From assembly GCF_002575655.3 (NCBI RefSeq), contig NC_053040.3, positions 358,854,267-358,918,266 of the forward strand: DNA of 64,000 bases, given 5' to 3'. This stretch comes from Aegilops tauschii subsp. strangulata. Lineage: Eukaryota > Streptophyta > Magnoliopsida > Poales > Poaceae. Positions 44,766-55,703 of this stretch are shown here, piece by piece. Made by a program: the position numbers and the translations under genes. Every line of letters starts with the position of its first letter. Position 1 is the first letter of the stretch. The notes below the pieces were generated by a model. The model ran no database searches. It saw only the letters and a program-made list of their open reading frames with translations, and had not been told where the DNA came from.

Positions 44766-46941
44766 ATGGCGTCTAGCGAGGGAAATTACCACCGAAGAGG
44801 TCCTTACTTTGATGGTACTAATTTTGCTAGTTGGAAGCATAAGATGAAAATGCATATTCTTGGACATAACCCCGCCGTTTGGGCTATTGTGTGTATTGGC
44901 TTGCAAGGTGAATTCTTTGATGGGAGAGAACCGAACCGTGAAGCTTCCACGGAAGAGTTGAAGATGCTGCGATACAATTCTCAAGCTTGCGATATCCTCT
45001 TCAACGGATTGTGTCCCGAAGAATTCAACAAAATCATCCGTCTTGAGAATGCAAAGGAAATTTGGGATACTTTGATTGATATGCACGAGGGTACCGACTC
45101 AATCAAGGAATCCAAATTGGATATGCTTCAAAGTCAACTTGACAAGTTCAAAATGAAGGATGGTGAAGGTGTCGCTGAAATGTACTCTAGGCTTGCTCTC
45201 ATCACAAATGAGATTGCCGGCTTAGGAAGTGAAGAGATGACCGATAGATTCATCATCAAGAAGATCCTAAGAGCCTTGGGTGGAAAATATGATACCGTGT
45301 GCACATTGATCCAAATGATGCCCAATTACAAAGATCTCAAGCCTACGGAAGTCATTGGAAGAATTGTTGCTCATGAGATGCCACTCAAGGATAAGGAAGA
45401 GCTTCACAACAAGTCAAGTGGTGCTTACAAAGCCTCATGTGATGTTCCTACATCATCAAGTGAGAAACAAACCTTCAATGAAGAATTGAGCCTAATGGCA
45501 AAGAATTTCAACAAGTTCTACAAGAGTAGAAGCAAGGAAAGAAGTTCCAAGTCAAGGTCCTACAATGACAAGAGATCCTCTAGTCGTGAGCGTAATTGCT
45601 ACAATTGTGGAAGACCCGACACTACTCCAATGAGTGTACGCCCCCCTACAAAAGAAGAGAAGATTCACCCAAAAGAAGAAGTAGAAGAGAAGAATCACCT
45701 CCAAGAGAGAGAAGGAGTATAGATGATCGCTATGAACGAAGAACCTCTCGGAGAAGCAAGGATTCAGAAAGGAAGGACAAATCATCAAAGAGCTACACAA
45801 AACGAAGACATCAAGCTCATGTTGGTGAATGGGTATCCGGCTCCGACTCCGACCATCACTCCAAAAGAAGTTATCACTCCGACTCCGAATATACTCAAGA
45901 TGAAGGTGTTGCTGGTCTAGCACTTGTGTCAACCAACTCCTACGACATATTTGACTCACCAAATGAAGGAATTGGAAGATGCTTCATGGCTAAAGGCCCA
46001 AAGGTATCACACCCCGAGTATGTTGATTTCAGTAGTGATAAAGATGATTTGCCAGGAGATGATGATTTACTTTTTGACAACTCTAGTGATGAAAACTACG
46101 ATGAACTTGCTATTAATCGTGTTAATCAAGATAAAACGAATGATGATAAGAAGGATATTGAGCGTCTAACTAAAGAACTAAACACTCTTAAGTTAGCTCA
46201 TGAAACTACCTTGGAAGATCATTGAGAACTTTTAAAGACTCATGACAAGTTACACTTTGAAATTCTCAACCTTGAGCAAGAGCATGGGTTCTTAAAAGCA
46301 ATCAATGATGATCTTCGCAAGAAAAGTTCTTCTTACATTGTCAAGCGTTTACTCTTGTCTACTTACATGCCACAAGTTAAATCTAGCAACAAGAGTAAGA
46401 AAGATTCTTCTTCTAGTAGTAACAATAATCATGCCTAATCCAATGTTGTTGCTTCTAGTAGTTCTCTTGATTCCACTATTGATTCTCTTAGCCAAGTTAC
46501 ACTTGAGCAATAAAATAGCTTATTGAAGGGAATTATAGAGAAAGGTGTTTACAAGAGGCAATTGTAAGCAATTTGAGGAAATTGTACGCAAGGAAGGAAG
46601 GCACCGGGAGAATCAAGGTGTTGGTTTTTAACGAAAGTTTAATGCCAATGGAGTTGAGTGGGAAGAAGATCAATACCCCAAGACGAAGTTTGTTCGTCAA
46701 CAAGAGAAGTATGATCCTACTTCTTTCCAAGGGACACAAGCTCAAGATGATCTCACACCACAAGACCACAAGCAAAAAGGGAAGGACAAGCTTCAAGAGG
46801 AGATTGATGCATTTGAAGAAGCTCCTAAGGCCTTGGTCAAGTGGGTTCCCAAGACAACATCAAGTTCTACTTCATCAAGTACGACTACAACTCCAAGGAT
46901 TCCCATCAAGATGATGTGGATCCCGAAGAAGAAGAACTAGA
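44766..46941 (+). pseudogene. E3 gag (UBN2-type, split zinc knuckle, decayed)
   Basis: The ATG at 44766 opens 318 codons with the Copia-type gag (UBN2/DUF4219-like) pattern: YFDGTNFASWKHKM, ICIGLQGEFF, AKEIWDTLIDMHEGTD and LKPTEVIGRI. The CCHC knuckle starts CYNCGRPD at 45594 and is cut by a one-base frameshift near 45617. The frame 45596-46225 completes it (HYSNEC) and continues with a Ser/Arg-rich then acidic region. TGA at 46223 and later stops follow. The tail near 46840-46941 has the KWVPK...MWIPKKK pattern of Sirevirus gag C-termini. No pol frame follows. Confidence 0.8.
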
Positions 46942-47700
46942 GAGTTCTTGAGGGTGACTCCGTCAACATACTTCACTCATATCATCTTGGCAAGGACAAG
47001 TGCAAACAAATTCCACATCTTGCACTAGTTCAAGGAGTCACAAACCCTCTTGTTGGTAAGATAAGGGACAAGGTAACCTAATGCTTTCATGGACATCATC
47101 TTGTGTGAACATCACTCTATGTCTATGGATATCCTTGTTTGTTCCTTGTGGGACTAACCCGTGTAGGTATTGAAAGTGCAACTCACTCCAATGGATTGAT
47201 CCAAATGATCTACATCAACATTGAGCATCCACATCTTCAACATCTACACGAAGTCATCATCGACAAAACCCAATGTTAGTTCATCCCTCTTAGGGGGGAT
47301 ATCACATCTAGAGGGAGCTTTACTCTAATCAATTGAGCTAAAGCAACTCTAATGGTGTGAACACAACAATGCTTTATGTAAAGGTGGTTACCCCACTTGT
47401 GCTTAAACGATGAGTATGACCTATGATCAAATGTTCTCATTTGACTCCTAAGTCGATATACTCATATATAGATGACCTAGTCATCGCCAATTGCCTGCTA
47501 GAATGTTTGTGCATGCTTTGCCACATGTTTCATTTGTCATTTTATTGTGTGAGCATGTTGATTGCATATTTTACTCATTCGAGGACATCCACTTGTTGTT
47601 TTGATTTATTGGCTCTTTCTATTTTGCCAAGTGGATGGACAAGAATGCCTAAGAACCTCCTCTAGCTATCTATGCTTTTCTCGTCTCAAACTCTATTCAT
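46942..47700 (+). other. E3 interior where pol would be expected
   Basis: No protease, integrase or RT motif is seen on either strand. Short ORFs such as 47423-47665 have no domain. Pol is missing, probably by deletion in the family ancestor. Confidence 0.6.
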
Positions 47701-48694
47701 GCTACATCACAAAGTTTGATCAAGTCAGATTCGAACCACTCTGTGTGAGGAGCACTCAGAGTCTCCGATTCGTCATAGACTTAAACTTCCAAAACCTCTC
47801 TGTGCATTTCGGTCTGACCGAGTCATCCACTTCGGTCACACCAAGTTCACTGAGTTGATCTAGGTTTTCAATCTCGGTGCAACCGATTTGAACTTTTCGG
47901 TCACACCGAGTTGCAGCAACCGCTTGCGATTCTGCATCTTGGTGCCACCGAGTTGTTCCACTCGGTCACACCTACGGGGTCAGGATTTATATACCCACGG
48001 GTGAGATTTTGGAAATTTCTTCAAAACCCTCCATCCCACGCGTGTCCTGCTCTGCCGCCTCGGGTCTCCGGATCATCTTCTCGTCGCCAGCGACCTCCCG
48101 CCACTGGTTTCCGTTGCCGTCAATGGGATTCTACCCCGCCATTGCCGCCATAGCGAACTCACCGCTGAACTAGGGTATGAGTTCAATCCTTTGTGCTAAT
48201 TCCTCACTCCGATTCCTAGCACATTGCTTTACCATGTCCATTTCCACATATGAAATCAATCTATCCAAAGAAATCATCCCTTAGATTAGGTTTGATTCGA
48301 AAATTTAGGGTTAGGTCTCCGCTGAACTCATCTCGGACCGACCGAGTTGTAGAAATCGGTCTCACCGATTTGGCTTAGGCCATTGCACTTGCACTTTTTG
48401 GTCTGACCGAAAGTTGCAAATCGGTGCGACCAAGTTCAACTCTCAGTGAAACCCTAGCAATCTCGGAGCCACCGAACTATGACTCGGTCTGATCGAGTTC
48501 ACTAGTTTAGACTGCAAAAGTTGCTTCGGTATCACCGAGTTTAACAAATCGGTAGCTCCAAAATGATTTCAGTGGAGAACTAAAACTAAGTTTTTGACTC
48601 ATCTGTTTTGCAAAAACTCTGCACTTTGTGATGCTCATCCACTCTATCTTATCTAAATCTATTCACGGGGTCTGCTGTTAGTTTGCTTGCCAGA
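47700..48694 (+). promoter_or_regulatory. Promoter-like block upstream of E3 second gene
   Basis: TCGGT/ACCGA palindromes (47808-47970) are followed by TTTATATA (47986-47993) and a C-rich leader. A candidate 5' UTR intron has its donor at 48175 and acceptor TTGCCAG at 48693, immediately before ATG 48695. More palindromes (48335-48560) lie inside that intron. The order palindromes, TATA, C-rich leader copies that of the E3 LTR. Promoter function is inference. Confidence 0.5.
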
Positions 48695-50755
48695 ATGTCT
48701 GACCAGAGTGATAGCCAGAACAAATCAGAAGAGCAAGTGCACATGAGTGAGGGCCTAGTCCCTCAAGCAGCTATGATGAGGAGCAGGAGCACTCCAAGTA
48801 ATTTTCCCAAGGCAGCCACCAGATGAAGGAAGAAGAGAACCTCATACTCTGAGGATGAGGACTATGTGGCTACTGAGGAGGAAGTGAGCCCCAAGAAGAA
48901 AGTCCTGAAGAAGGAATATGGTACTGCTGCTGCAACAAAGCCTGGCTTGCACAAGAAGGTTCCTGCCAAAAGAGTGCCAACATCCAAACCCATGAAAGTT
49001 CCAATAGGAGAAACCATGCAGTTCACAATAGAACAGTCAGATGATGATGTGGCTGGAGGCAAGAAGAAGAAAAGGGAAAGAACCACAACTGCAAAAGTAC
49101 TTGGAAAGTCAACCATGGTGAGAGACTCTGAAGAACATGAAGAGGAAGAGGATGCTGCACCAGCACCCAAGTCCCAAAAGCTTATGAGGGATGCAATTAA
49201 GTCAGGGGCTGCTGCTTCTAAGCCCAAGACTGCCCCAAGGCTGCTTCTCAAGCTCAAAAGACTTCTAAGCCCAAGAGGAGCACTAGGAACATTCCAGCTG
49301 CAGAGAAGAACAAGGCCCAGTGCCTGAGATGGAAGAAGAAGATGCTGAAGCCCAAGTGCTAAGGAAGCTGGAACCAAAGATACCAGACTATGATGACAGC
49401 CATCCAATGGCAGAGGATATGAGCATCAGGAAGGATGCATGTCTGAGACTTTGGAGACAGAGTGACCCCTATGCTGTGAGAAGGAAGACTGATGTGGACT
49501 ACAGGTTCCACACCGAAGAACAACAAGATTTCTATGAAACCATTCTGCTGGATAAGAAGCCTATAGCCTGTGATATGAAGTGGGTTGATTGGGAATTCAT
49601 TGATGAGAATGAAGACTATTTTCCAGGTGTACATGAAAGCTTCAAAGCATGTGGTGTTGATAAGTTTGTGGGACAGAAACTGACAAAATGGAATGATGAA
49701 CTCATCATGCAATTCTACTCCACTACTCATTTCTATCCAGATGGTAGGATTGTATGGATGTCTGAAGGTACAAGGTACCAGTCAACTGTTGATGAATGGG
49801 CCAAGTTGATAAATGCCCCTGAAGAGCATGAAGATGACTTGGATATCTATGCCAAGAAGAAGAAAGACCACAACTCCATGGCAAATATGTACAAAGAGAT
49901 CCCAGACAAAGCTTTGGAAACACACAAGTTTGGATCTGTGCATTACTTGTTGTCTGGTCTAGCTACAATCAACACAATCTTGAGGCATACATTGTTGCCC
50001 AAATCTGGAGATCACAAGAAGATCAGAGGCCATTCAATCAACTTGCTGCAGATATTTGATGTGCCACAAAAATTCAAGGTCATGAGCCTGATTGTTGAAA
50101 CAATCAAAAGGACAGCAACCGATCAGAAGAGATCTTGTGGGTATGCTCCACATATTCAGGTGCTCATCAACTCCAAGATGGGCACATGCACTTATTTGTT
50201 GGACAAGGAGCATTTACCACTAAGACCAGAATTTGAGGATAACACAGCTGTGATGAATGAAGAGGATCCCACATCAGTGCAAGCACAAGAGAAGAGAGAA
50301 AAGGCAAGGGCAGAAAAAGTTGCAAACATGCCAAGTGTTGAGGAGGCATCTCAAGTGTTCTTAAAGTCAAAACAAGATCAGCTTGCATATCTAATTCAAG
50401 AAATTTTGAGGATTGAGAAGGGCTTGGCCACCCTGACTCAAAATCAGAGAGCTTGGAGAGGATAATTGAAACCAAGTTCTATGATCTTGATATGAAAGTA
50501 ACTAAGATACAGACTGTAGTTAAGCAGCTCCAGGAGGAAGCAAAGGAGAGGAAAGGGCAGGCTACCACAGATGCCTTTCAGAGAGTGCCTAGAGGACAGA
50601 GGTCTGCTGCAGTGCCCATGGCTGACACTAGAGCAACTACTTCAGCAACAGCTTTAGTGCCACCTCCAGTTGCCACTCCACCAGCTCCAACAACATCCAC
50701 AGATGCCTTCATCCTTGGAGTCCTCTCAACACCACCTCCCGAAGATCAAGCCTAG
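48695..50755 (+). pseudogene. E3 second gene, env-like position (putative plant transposon protein domain)
   Basis: ATG 48695, in-frame TGA 48824-48826 (CGA-type change), a Lys/Glu-rich N-terminal region, a frameshift near 49310-49320, then a 381-codon frame (49320-50465). A second frameshift near 50445 leads into 50453-50755, which ends in a Pro/Ala/Thr tail. The central domain (MKWVDWEFIDENEDYFPGV, FYPDGRIVWMSEGTRY, VDEWAKLINAPEE) resembles the 'putative plant transposon protein' domain (Pfam Transposase_32 type). The C-terminus is coiled-coil-like. No signal peptide or membrane segment is evident, so a true envelope role is not supported. Confidence 0.65.
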
Positions 50756-51273
50756 AGAGACGCATAGCACTATGCATTTTCAAACTTTTTGGTAACTTGT
50801 TGCCAAAGGGGGAGAAATGTATAAATCATAGGCTTCGAGAGAGAGTGTTTTGCTTCTTTGTCTCTCTTGCTATTTACTTGATACTTTTGTTTGTGCTTGT
50901 TTAATACTCTTTATGTCTGTGTGTGAGATACTTGTATGATCATGTTTGATCATATCATACTTTAATGTTTGCTTGGATGATATTATCTGTTATATCCCAT
51001 ATATGATCATTCACTTTGCTTGGTGATGAGTGCATGCTTTTAACTTCTATCATTTTGAGCGCTCCACCAAGATGTATGTGACATGGAAGAGTAACCCATG
51101 ATCCTAATCGATTGTGCATTTGCATTCAAAAGCAAATTTTAAATAATGCACAAATTTAGGGGGAGCTCTTTCTTATCACATACTTCTCAAAGCGACGATG
51201 TATTTTAAATCTTATTACCATTTGTCGAAGCTTTGATCTATATGTTGTCATCAATTACCAAAAAGGGGGAGAT
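50756..51273 (+). other. E3 3' untranslated interior with multiple polypurine tracts
   Basis: GGGGGAG occurs near 50810, 51159 and 51264; the last (AAAAAGGGGGAGAT) directly precedes the 3' LTR and is the functional tract. This matches the multiple-PPT feature of Sireviruses. Confidence 0.7.
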
Positions 51274-52933
51274 TGAAAGTGCAACTATCCCTGGGTGGTT
51301 TTGGTAATTACTAACAACATATAGCTCATTGAACTAATGCTACTTCAAGATGATTATTTCAGGAAGTTCAATGATTGGCATGGCATGGATTAGAAATGTG
51401 GACCCCTCAAAATGCTAAGGACACATATTGGCTCAAGCTCCAGACTCTACATTTTCATTTTAGTGATCCAAGATCACATTGAGTCCATAGGAAAAGCCAA
51501 TACTATTAAAAGGGGATGAGGTGTTACTTAATGGCTTGCTTGCTCAAAATGCTTAGTCATATGCTCCAATAACCCTCAAATCACTTTCTCATATCCACAT
51601 ATGTCCCAAAACAAAAGTCAAACTCAGCCCCACCAATTTGTTCTATCCGGCGCCACCGAGTTCATTTGACATAACCACTGCCAGAAACCCTAGTCACTTC
51701 GGTCTCACCGATAGGGATCTCGGTCTCACCAAGATGGGATTGCAAACTCTCTGTTTCCCTTCATAACATTTCAGTTCAACCGAGATGAGCGATCGGTCCC
51801 ACCGAGTTCGCAATGCAAACTCTCTGTTTCCCCTTCGTAACATTTTGGTCTCACCGAGATGAGCGAATCGGTCCCACCGAGTTTGCCTCACCAACTCTCT
51901 GGCTAGCTTATTACCAAAATTGGTCCCACCGAGTTTGTGTAATCGGTCTCACCGAGATTACGTTATGCCCTAACCCTAATGAAATCGGTCCCACAGAGTT
52001 GACATGTTGGTCCCACCGAAAAACCTAACATTCACATTTTGAACTAAATCGGTCTGACCGAGTTTCATGATTCGGTCCCACCGAGTTTGGTGAATTGTGT
52101 GTAACGGTTAGATTTTGTGTGGAGGCTATATATACCCCTCCACCCACTCTTCATTCGTGGAGAAAGCCATCAGAACATGCCTACACTTCCAGCATACATT
52201 TTCTGAGAGAGAACCACCTACTCATGTGTTGAGATCAAGATATTCCATTCCAGCCACATAAATCTTAATCTCTAGCCTTCTCCAAGTTGCTTTCCACTCA
52301 AATCTTCTTTCCACCAAATCCAAATCCGTGAGAGAGAGTTGAGTGTTGGGGAGACTATCACTTGAAGCACAAGAGCAAGGAGTTCATCATCAACACACCA
52401 TCTATTACCTTTTGGAGAGTGGTGTCTCCTAGATTGGTTAGGTGTCACTTGGGAGCCTCCGTCAAGATTGTGGAGTTGAACCAAGGAGTTTGTACGGGCA
52501 AGGAGATCGCCTACTTCATGAAGATCTACCCTAGTGAGGCAAGTCCTTTGTGGGCTATGGCCATGGTGGGATACACAAGGTTGCTTCTTCGTGGACCCTT
52601 CGTGGGTGGAGCCCTCTGTGGACTCGCGCAACCGTTACCCTTCATGGATTGAAGTCTCCATCAACGTGGATGTACGATAGCACCACCTATCGCAACCACG
52701 CCAAAAATCTCCGTGTCTACATTGCATTTGCTCCCTCCAAAATCGTCCCTTTACCTTCATATGCAAATGTTTTACATTCCGCTGCTATACTCTTAGACTT
52801 GCATGTGTAGGTTGATTGCTTGACTTGTGCTAAGTTTCTAAAATCTGCCTAAACTTAAAATTGGGAAAAGGCTAGATTTTTAATTGGTCAAGTAGTCTAA
52901 TCACCCCCCTCTAGACATACTTTCGATCCTACA
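51274..52933 (+). repeat. E3 3' LTR (1660 bp)
   Basis: Complete LTR from TGAAAGTGCAACTATCC to CGATCCTACA. The palindrome array is at 51640-52095, TATATATA at 52127-52134. It is followed by TSD ctttc 52934-52938. Confidence 0.93.
51640..52095 (+). repeat. TCGGTnnnACCGA palindrome array in E3 LTR
   Basis: About a dozen exact or one-mismatch copies of TCGGTCCCACCGA or TCGGTCTCACCGA-type inverted repeats lie within 450 bp, ending 35 bp before the TATA box. They are also present in the 5' LTR and in the interior (47800-48560). Confidence 0.88.
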
Positions 52934-53024
52934 CTTTCTCTATAGGAATTGAGATGCATGTCATCTCACTTCCTATGATTTTCATATTCCTATAAAATTC
53001 CTATCCTATGAACCAAAGGAGGCC
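52934..53024. mobile_element. Second MITE2 copy, right fragment
   Basis: Continues 33903: CTCTATAGGAATTGAGATGC... to ACCAAAGGAGGCC, matching 30035-30125. It is followed by tcc, as in the first copy. Confidence 0.7.
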
Positions 53025-54246
53025 TCCGCTGGAGTACAACACTACTGTAGCTAGCAGTATTGCTGGTACAGTAGTTTTCTTCAAGAATTGGAATTCAACG
53101 AGGTCATGATGGTTCCTTGGTCCGAGCAACTTTACAGTGGGAAAGGTTGGGCCTATGATTTGACAGCTCATTAGTCATTATTACTGCGGCGTGATGACCG
53201 GCGTGACTCTCCCTTTGAGTTCTGCGTGCATGGCAAGTGGACCAGGATGGTCGACGTCTCACATGTTGGCGAACGAAAGTATTCTTTCCGATATCGAGGA
53301 GCAAGGAAACCGCGTGGTATAGTATCACTGCTGATTTATATTTATTTTTTGTTTTTGATGAAAGCTAGCGTTTCAACTCTTACAACGAGGAGTGCCAAAC
53401 ACAGCACGTGCAAGATGTCCCACACGTCAGCGAAAGGAGTGGGACATGAACATCGTGGTAGACCGTCTCCACTTCTTCCACTTATAGGTTGGAGACCACA
53501 CGTCTATACCCCTATATAGTGTGCGAATAACTTTGAAAGATGTTCGTTGGATGAAGCCAATCTGACGGTGCCGAGATGGCAAATCCGAGCACTACTGGCC
53601 GTTGGATATCATCTACATTCCACTAGATTTTGCCACATGTACAATCTAGAAGACTCCATGGTTGAACTTAAGCATAATGCACAATCCTCAAAACACAAGC
53701 ACTTCTCCTTTGTTCTAGAATCTTCCATATCATAATTGCCCAATTTTTTCTAGATGAATTGCCATATTTGTTTTTACTTTATGCTTTACAACGCACAATT
53801 CCATGAATCTTAAAATAGATTAGCTTTTTTATAAAAACTAATTGATTTTGAATGAGATGAACTCTAAGAATTAAATGAACATCTCCATCATGCATATATG
53901 ACTCAAAGCTTACATGCTATAATGCGATATTTATTCATAATTTGGTTGCCAAATCTCATGCGTGCAATGCACTTGTACCTTACTAGTAGTACTAGTAGTA
54001 TGAACGATCCAAAGTGCGACCCGGAGAGAAGACGCGTCTAGTTGGAAGGTCTCGGGCCATACACATAAACAAATATAAAACCTAATATGTGCCTCCAATT
54101 AATATGGTAGTAGAGTACCTAGGCAAGTACATCATAATATCACCGTGCATTGCACGTACAACATTTGGTGGTAGTAAGAGACAAATGCCTATATGCCACA
54201 CATGTTCATACTATTTGTGCCTTTCTACTTCACTTACTGCGCTACA
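53025..54246. other. Low-copy region, segment A copy and unannotated flank
   Basis: 53070-53400 is the better-preserved copy of segment A (see 30290-30590). From 53410 to 54246 nothing beyond short ORFs is seen. CTAGTAGTACTAGTAGTA near 53985 is a small simple repeat. Confidence 0.5.
53091..53308 (+). pseudogene. Pseudo-exon in segment A, unknown family
   Basis: Frame from 53091: EFNEVMMVPWSEQLYSGKGW...then TAG at 53172-53174, then a charged run ending HGKWTRMVDVSHVGERKYSF. Apart from the one stop it reads like protein for about 72 codons. The copy at 30326 is shifted by a one-base loss and substitutions. Neither end has a proven splice site. Family not recognised. Confidence 0.35.
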
Positions 54247-54850
54247 TTACTCAGGTTCGTACATCCCTGGGTACATGTCTGTCTCGTAGTTCCAGTCGCA
54301 CGTGTTCTTCATAGATGGAACGATCCATAACGGTGGGCAACGGGAGTCCATATCATCGCAGCTTCTTAGTGTGGCTCCCCACGATGGAGACTCATCCAAA
54401 ATGAAGCGGCATAGATCAGGGATAGGGGCGTTCAAGATATGAATCCGTCGGTGCACAATGAAAACGCATCCGTTGTTCATGAACGGCAGGCCGTCGGCGT
54501 TGTGCACGGAAGGTGGCATCATTTGCACTATGGGGTAGTTCTCCCCGATGAAAATCGAGTACTCTTCAAGTGTGTTCATCTACACCCAGGTAGCATCACG
54601 GGGGTCGAACACGCCGCCGTGCATGTGGTACACATGGCATCTCAAAGCTGGATACATGCTGACGTGCATGGTTATGGTCCATGCAGTATAATAAGGTGAC
54701 ATAAGCAGGGGATACAGATTAAAATAAAATACTTCATATTGCTTAGTTCTATGAGGGGGAGCGGAAGCAATGTACAGACCAGCTGCGGCACGGGCGACAA
54801 AAAACAATCTGAGAGTGTTACCTGGGCCATGTACATTAATTAAAGTAGGA
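54247..54850 (-). pseudogene. Terminal exon of a DUF295-like (F-box-associated) gene relic
   Basis: Minus-strand frame of about 200 codons, interrupted once by TAG 54580-54582 and ending at 54247. The layout FDPRDATWV-stop-MNTLEEYSIFIGENYPI followed by CPPLWIVPSM resembles the C-terminus of grass DUF295 (KIB1-4 beta-propeller) proteins, which typically have W-V-x-V-x-S-L-x-x-x-x-L-F-x-G-x-N and a PP-hydrophobic-W-x-x-P end. The acceptor upstream (about 54850) is not certain. The family call is from motif memory only. Confidence 0.4.
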
Positions 54851-55108
54851 GTAGTTTTGTTTGATGGGATTATGGCTACCTAGCTAGTACTACACGGAAT
54901 TGAAATTGTTAAGTCCTTTATAGTTTATACAACTGGCATTATAAAGTTGCATAGATGACTATCCCAATCAATAAAAAGAAGAAGGAAAGAACTTCTCCTG
55001 CTCCTGGAGTACAAAGAGTCATGTACTCAAATGTTATAAGATGACATGGCAATAAGATATACGATAGTTCCTGGCTCTACTACTGTTGGATCGGAGAGAA
55101 GGGATTAC

Positions 55109-55300
55109 CTAGGTACATGATCAGGGTCCAATCGTGATAGATCGTGGCACCTTGTTGCCCTTTAATGGTACCATGGGTAACGACTGCTAAGATAGTATAT
55201 CCCAACTGGCTGTCGTCAGCTACAAGGTTCCAAGTTAGACCAAATGCCCCATGCACATCCATGATTGGTGATTTGATTTCAATCGGAGGAAGACTTTGCC
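55109..55300 (-). pseudogene. Upstream exon of the same minus-strand gene relic
   Basis: A 192-nt open stretch has an excellent acceptor (TTTGCATGATTATGCAG at 55301-55317) and a donor (CTAG|GTAATC at 55108/55107). It encodes LPPIEIKSPIMDVHGAFGL and ILAVVTHGTIKG, consistent with an internal exon. The earlier exons were not found; segment B (55334-55440) lies directly upstream. Confidence 0.4.
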
Positions 55301-55317
55301 CTGCATAATCATGCAAA

Positions 55318-55703
55318 CAAGGCAGAATTCATAGAAACCGAACGAAAATCATTACATTTCGAAAACTTTTCATATAAATCGAACGAGATACATTACAGTT
55401 TTCATACAAACCGGAGTAAAACCTACTCTAAACAAGTTGCAACTATAATGTGGGCAGCGCACGAATGACAGCCGACCGTGGTGTCGTTTGAGGCTAATCA
55501 TAGTGGGGAGTAGCATAGATGATCATATTTATTGCCATGCATGACCCCCTGTCTCTTCTTTAATTTTCTGCCACATCACCATGTCCCGAGTGTGTACTAG
55601 CTAAGTTACCACCACTATGTGTAGCCTCGACGCAGAGCAGTCGCGTGCACAGGGAAGCGGCGCTCTCTCGGCCGTCGCGCTACGTCAAAGCCGGCGCTGC
55701 TAA
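55318..55703. repeat. Segments B and C of the diverged duplication
   Basis: 55334-55440 matches 31684-31790 and 55628-55700 matches 32488-32570, in the same order and orientation. No coding frame is supported here. Confidence 0.55.

Larger units (their letters stand above)
33904..52933 (+). mobile_element. E3: Sirevirus-like LTR retrotransposon with gag and a second gene, no pol
   Basis: The LTRs are 33904-44680 (interrupted by the Fatima-like element; about 1659 bp net) and 51274-52933 (1660 bp). They start TGAAAGTGCAACTATCCC and end CGATCCTACA, with a perfect ctttc TSD (33899-33903 and 52934-52938). A primer site, gag, a second ORF in the env-like position and several GGGGGAG tracts follow in order. 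No protease, integrase or RT is present between gag and the second gene. Sirevirus traits are the multiple PPTs and the palindromic LTR; lineage assignment is inference. Confidence 0.88.

Noticed and set aside
47423..47665. A SYIDDLV-like string that superficially resembles an RT YxDD motif
   Set aside because: No surrounding RT motifs, the frame is hydrophobic low-complexity and short; treated as chance.
48695..50755. Calling the E3 second gene a true envelope gene
   Set aside because: Position fits, but there is no signal peptide, transmembrane segment or cleavage site; the domain resembles plant transposon-associated proteins instead.
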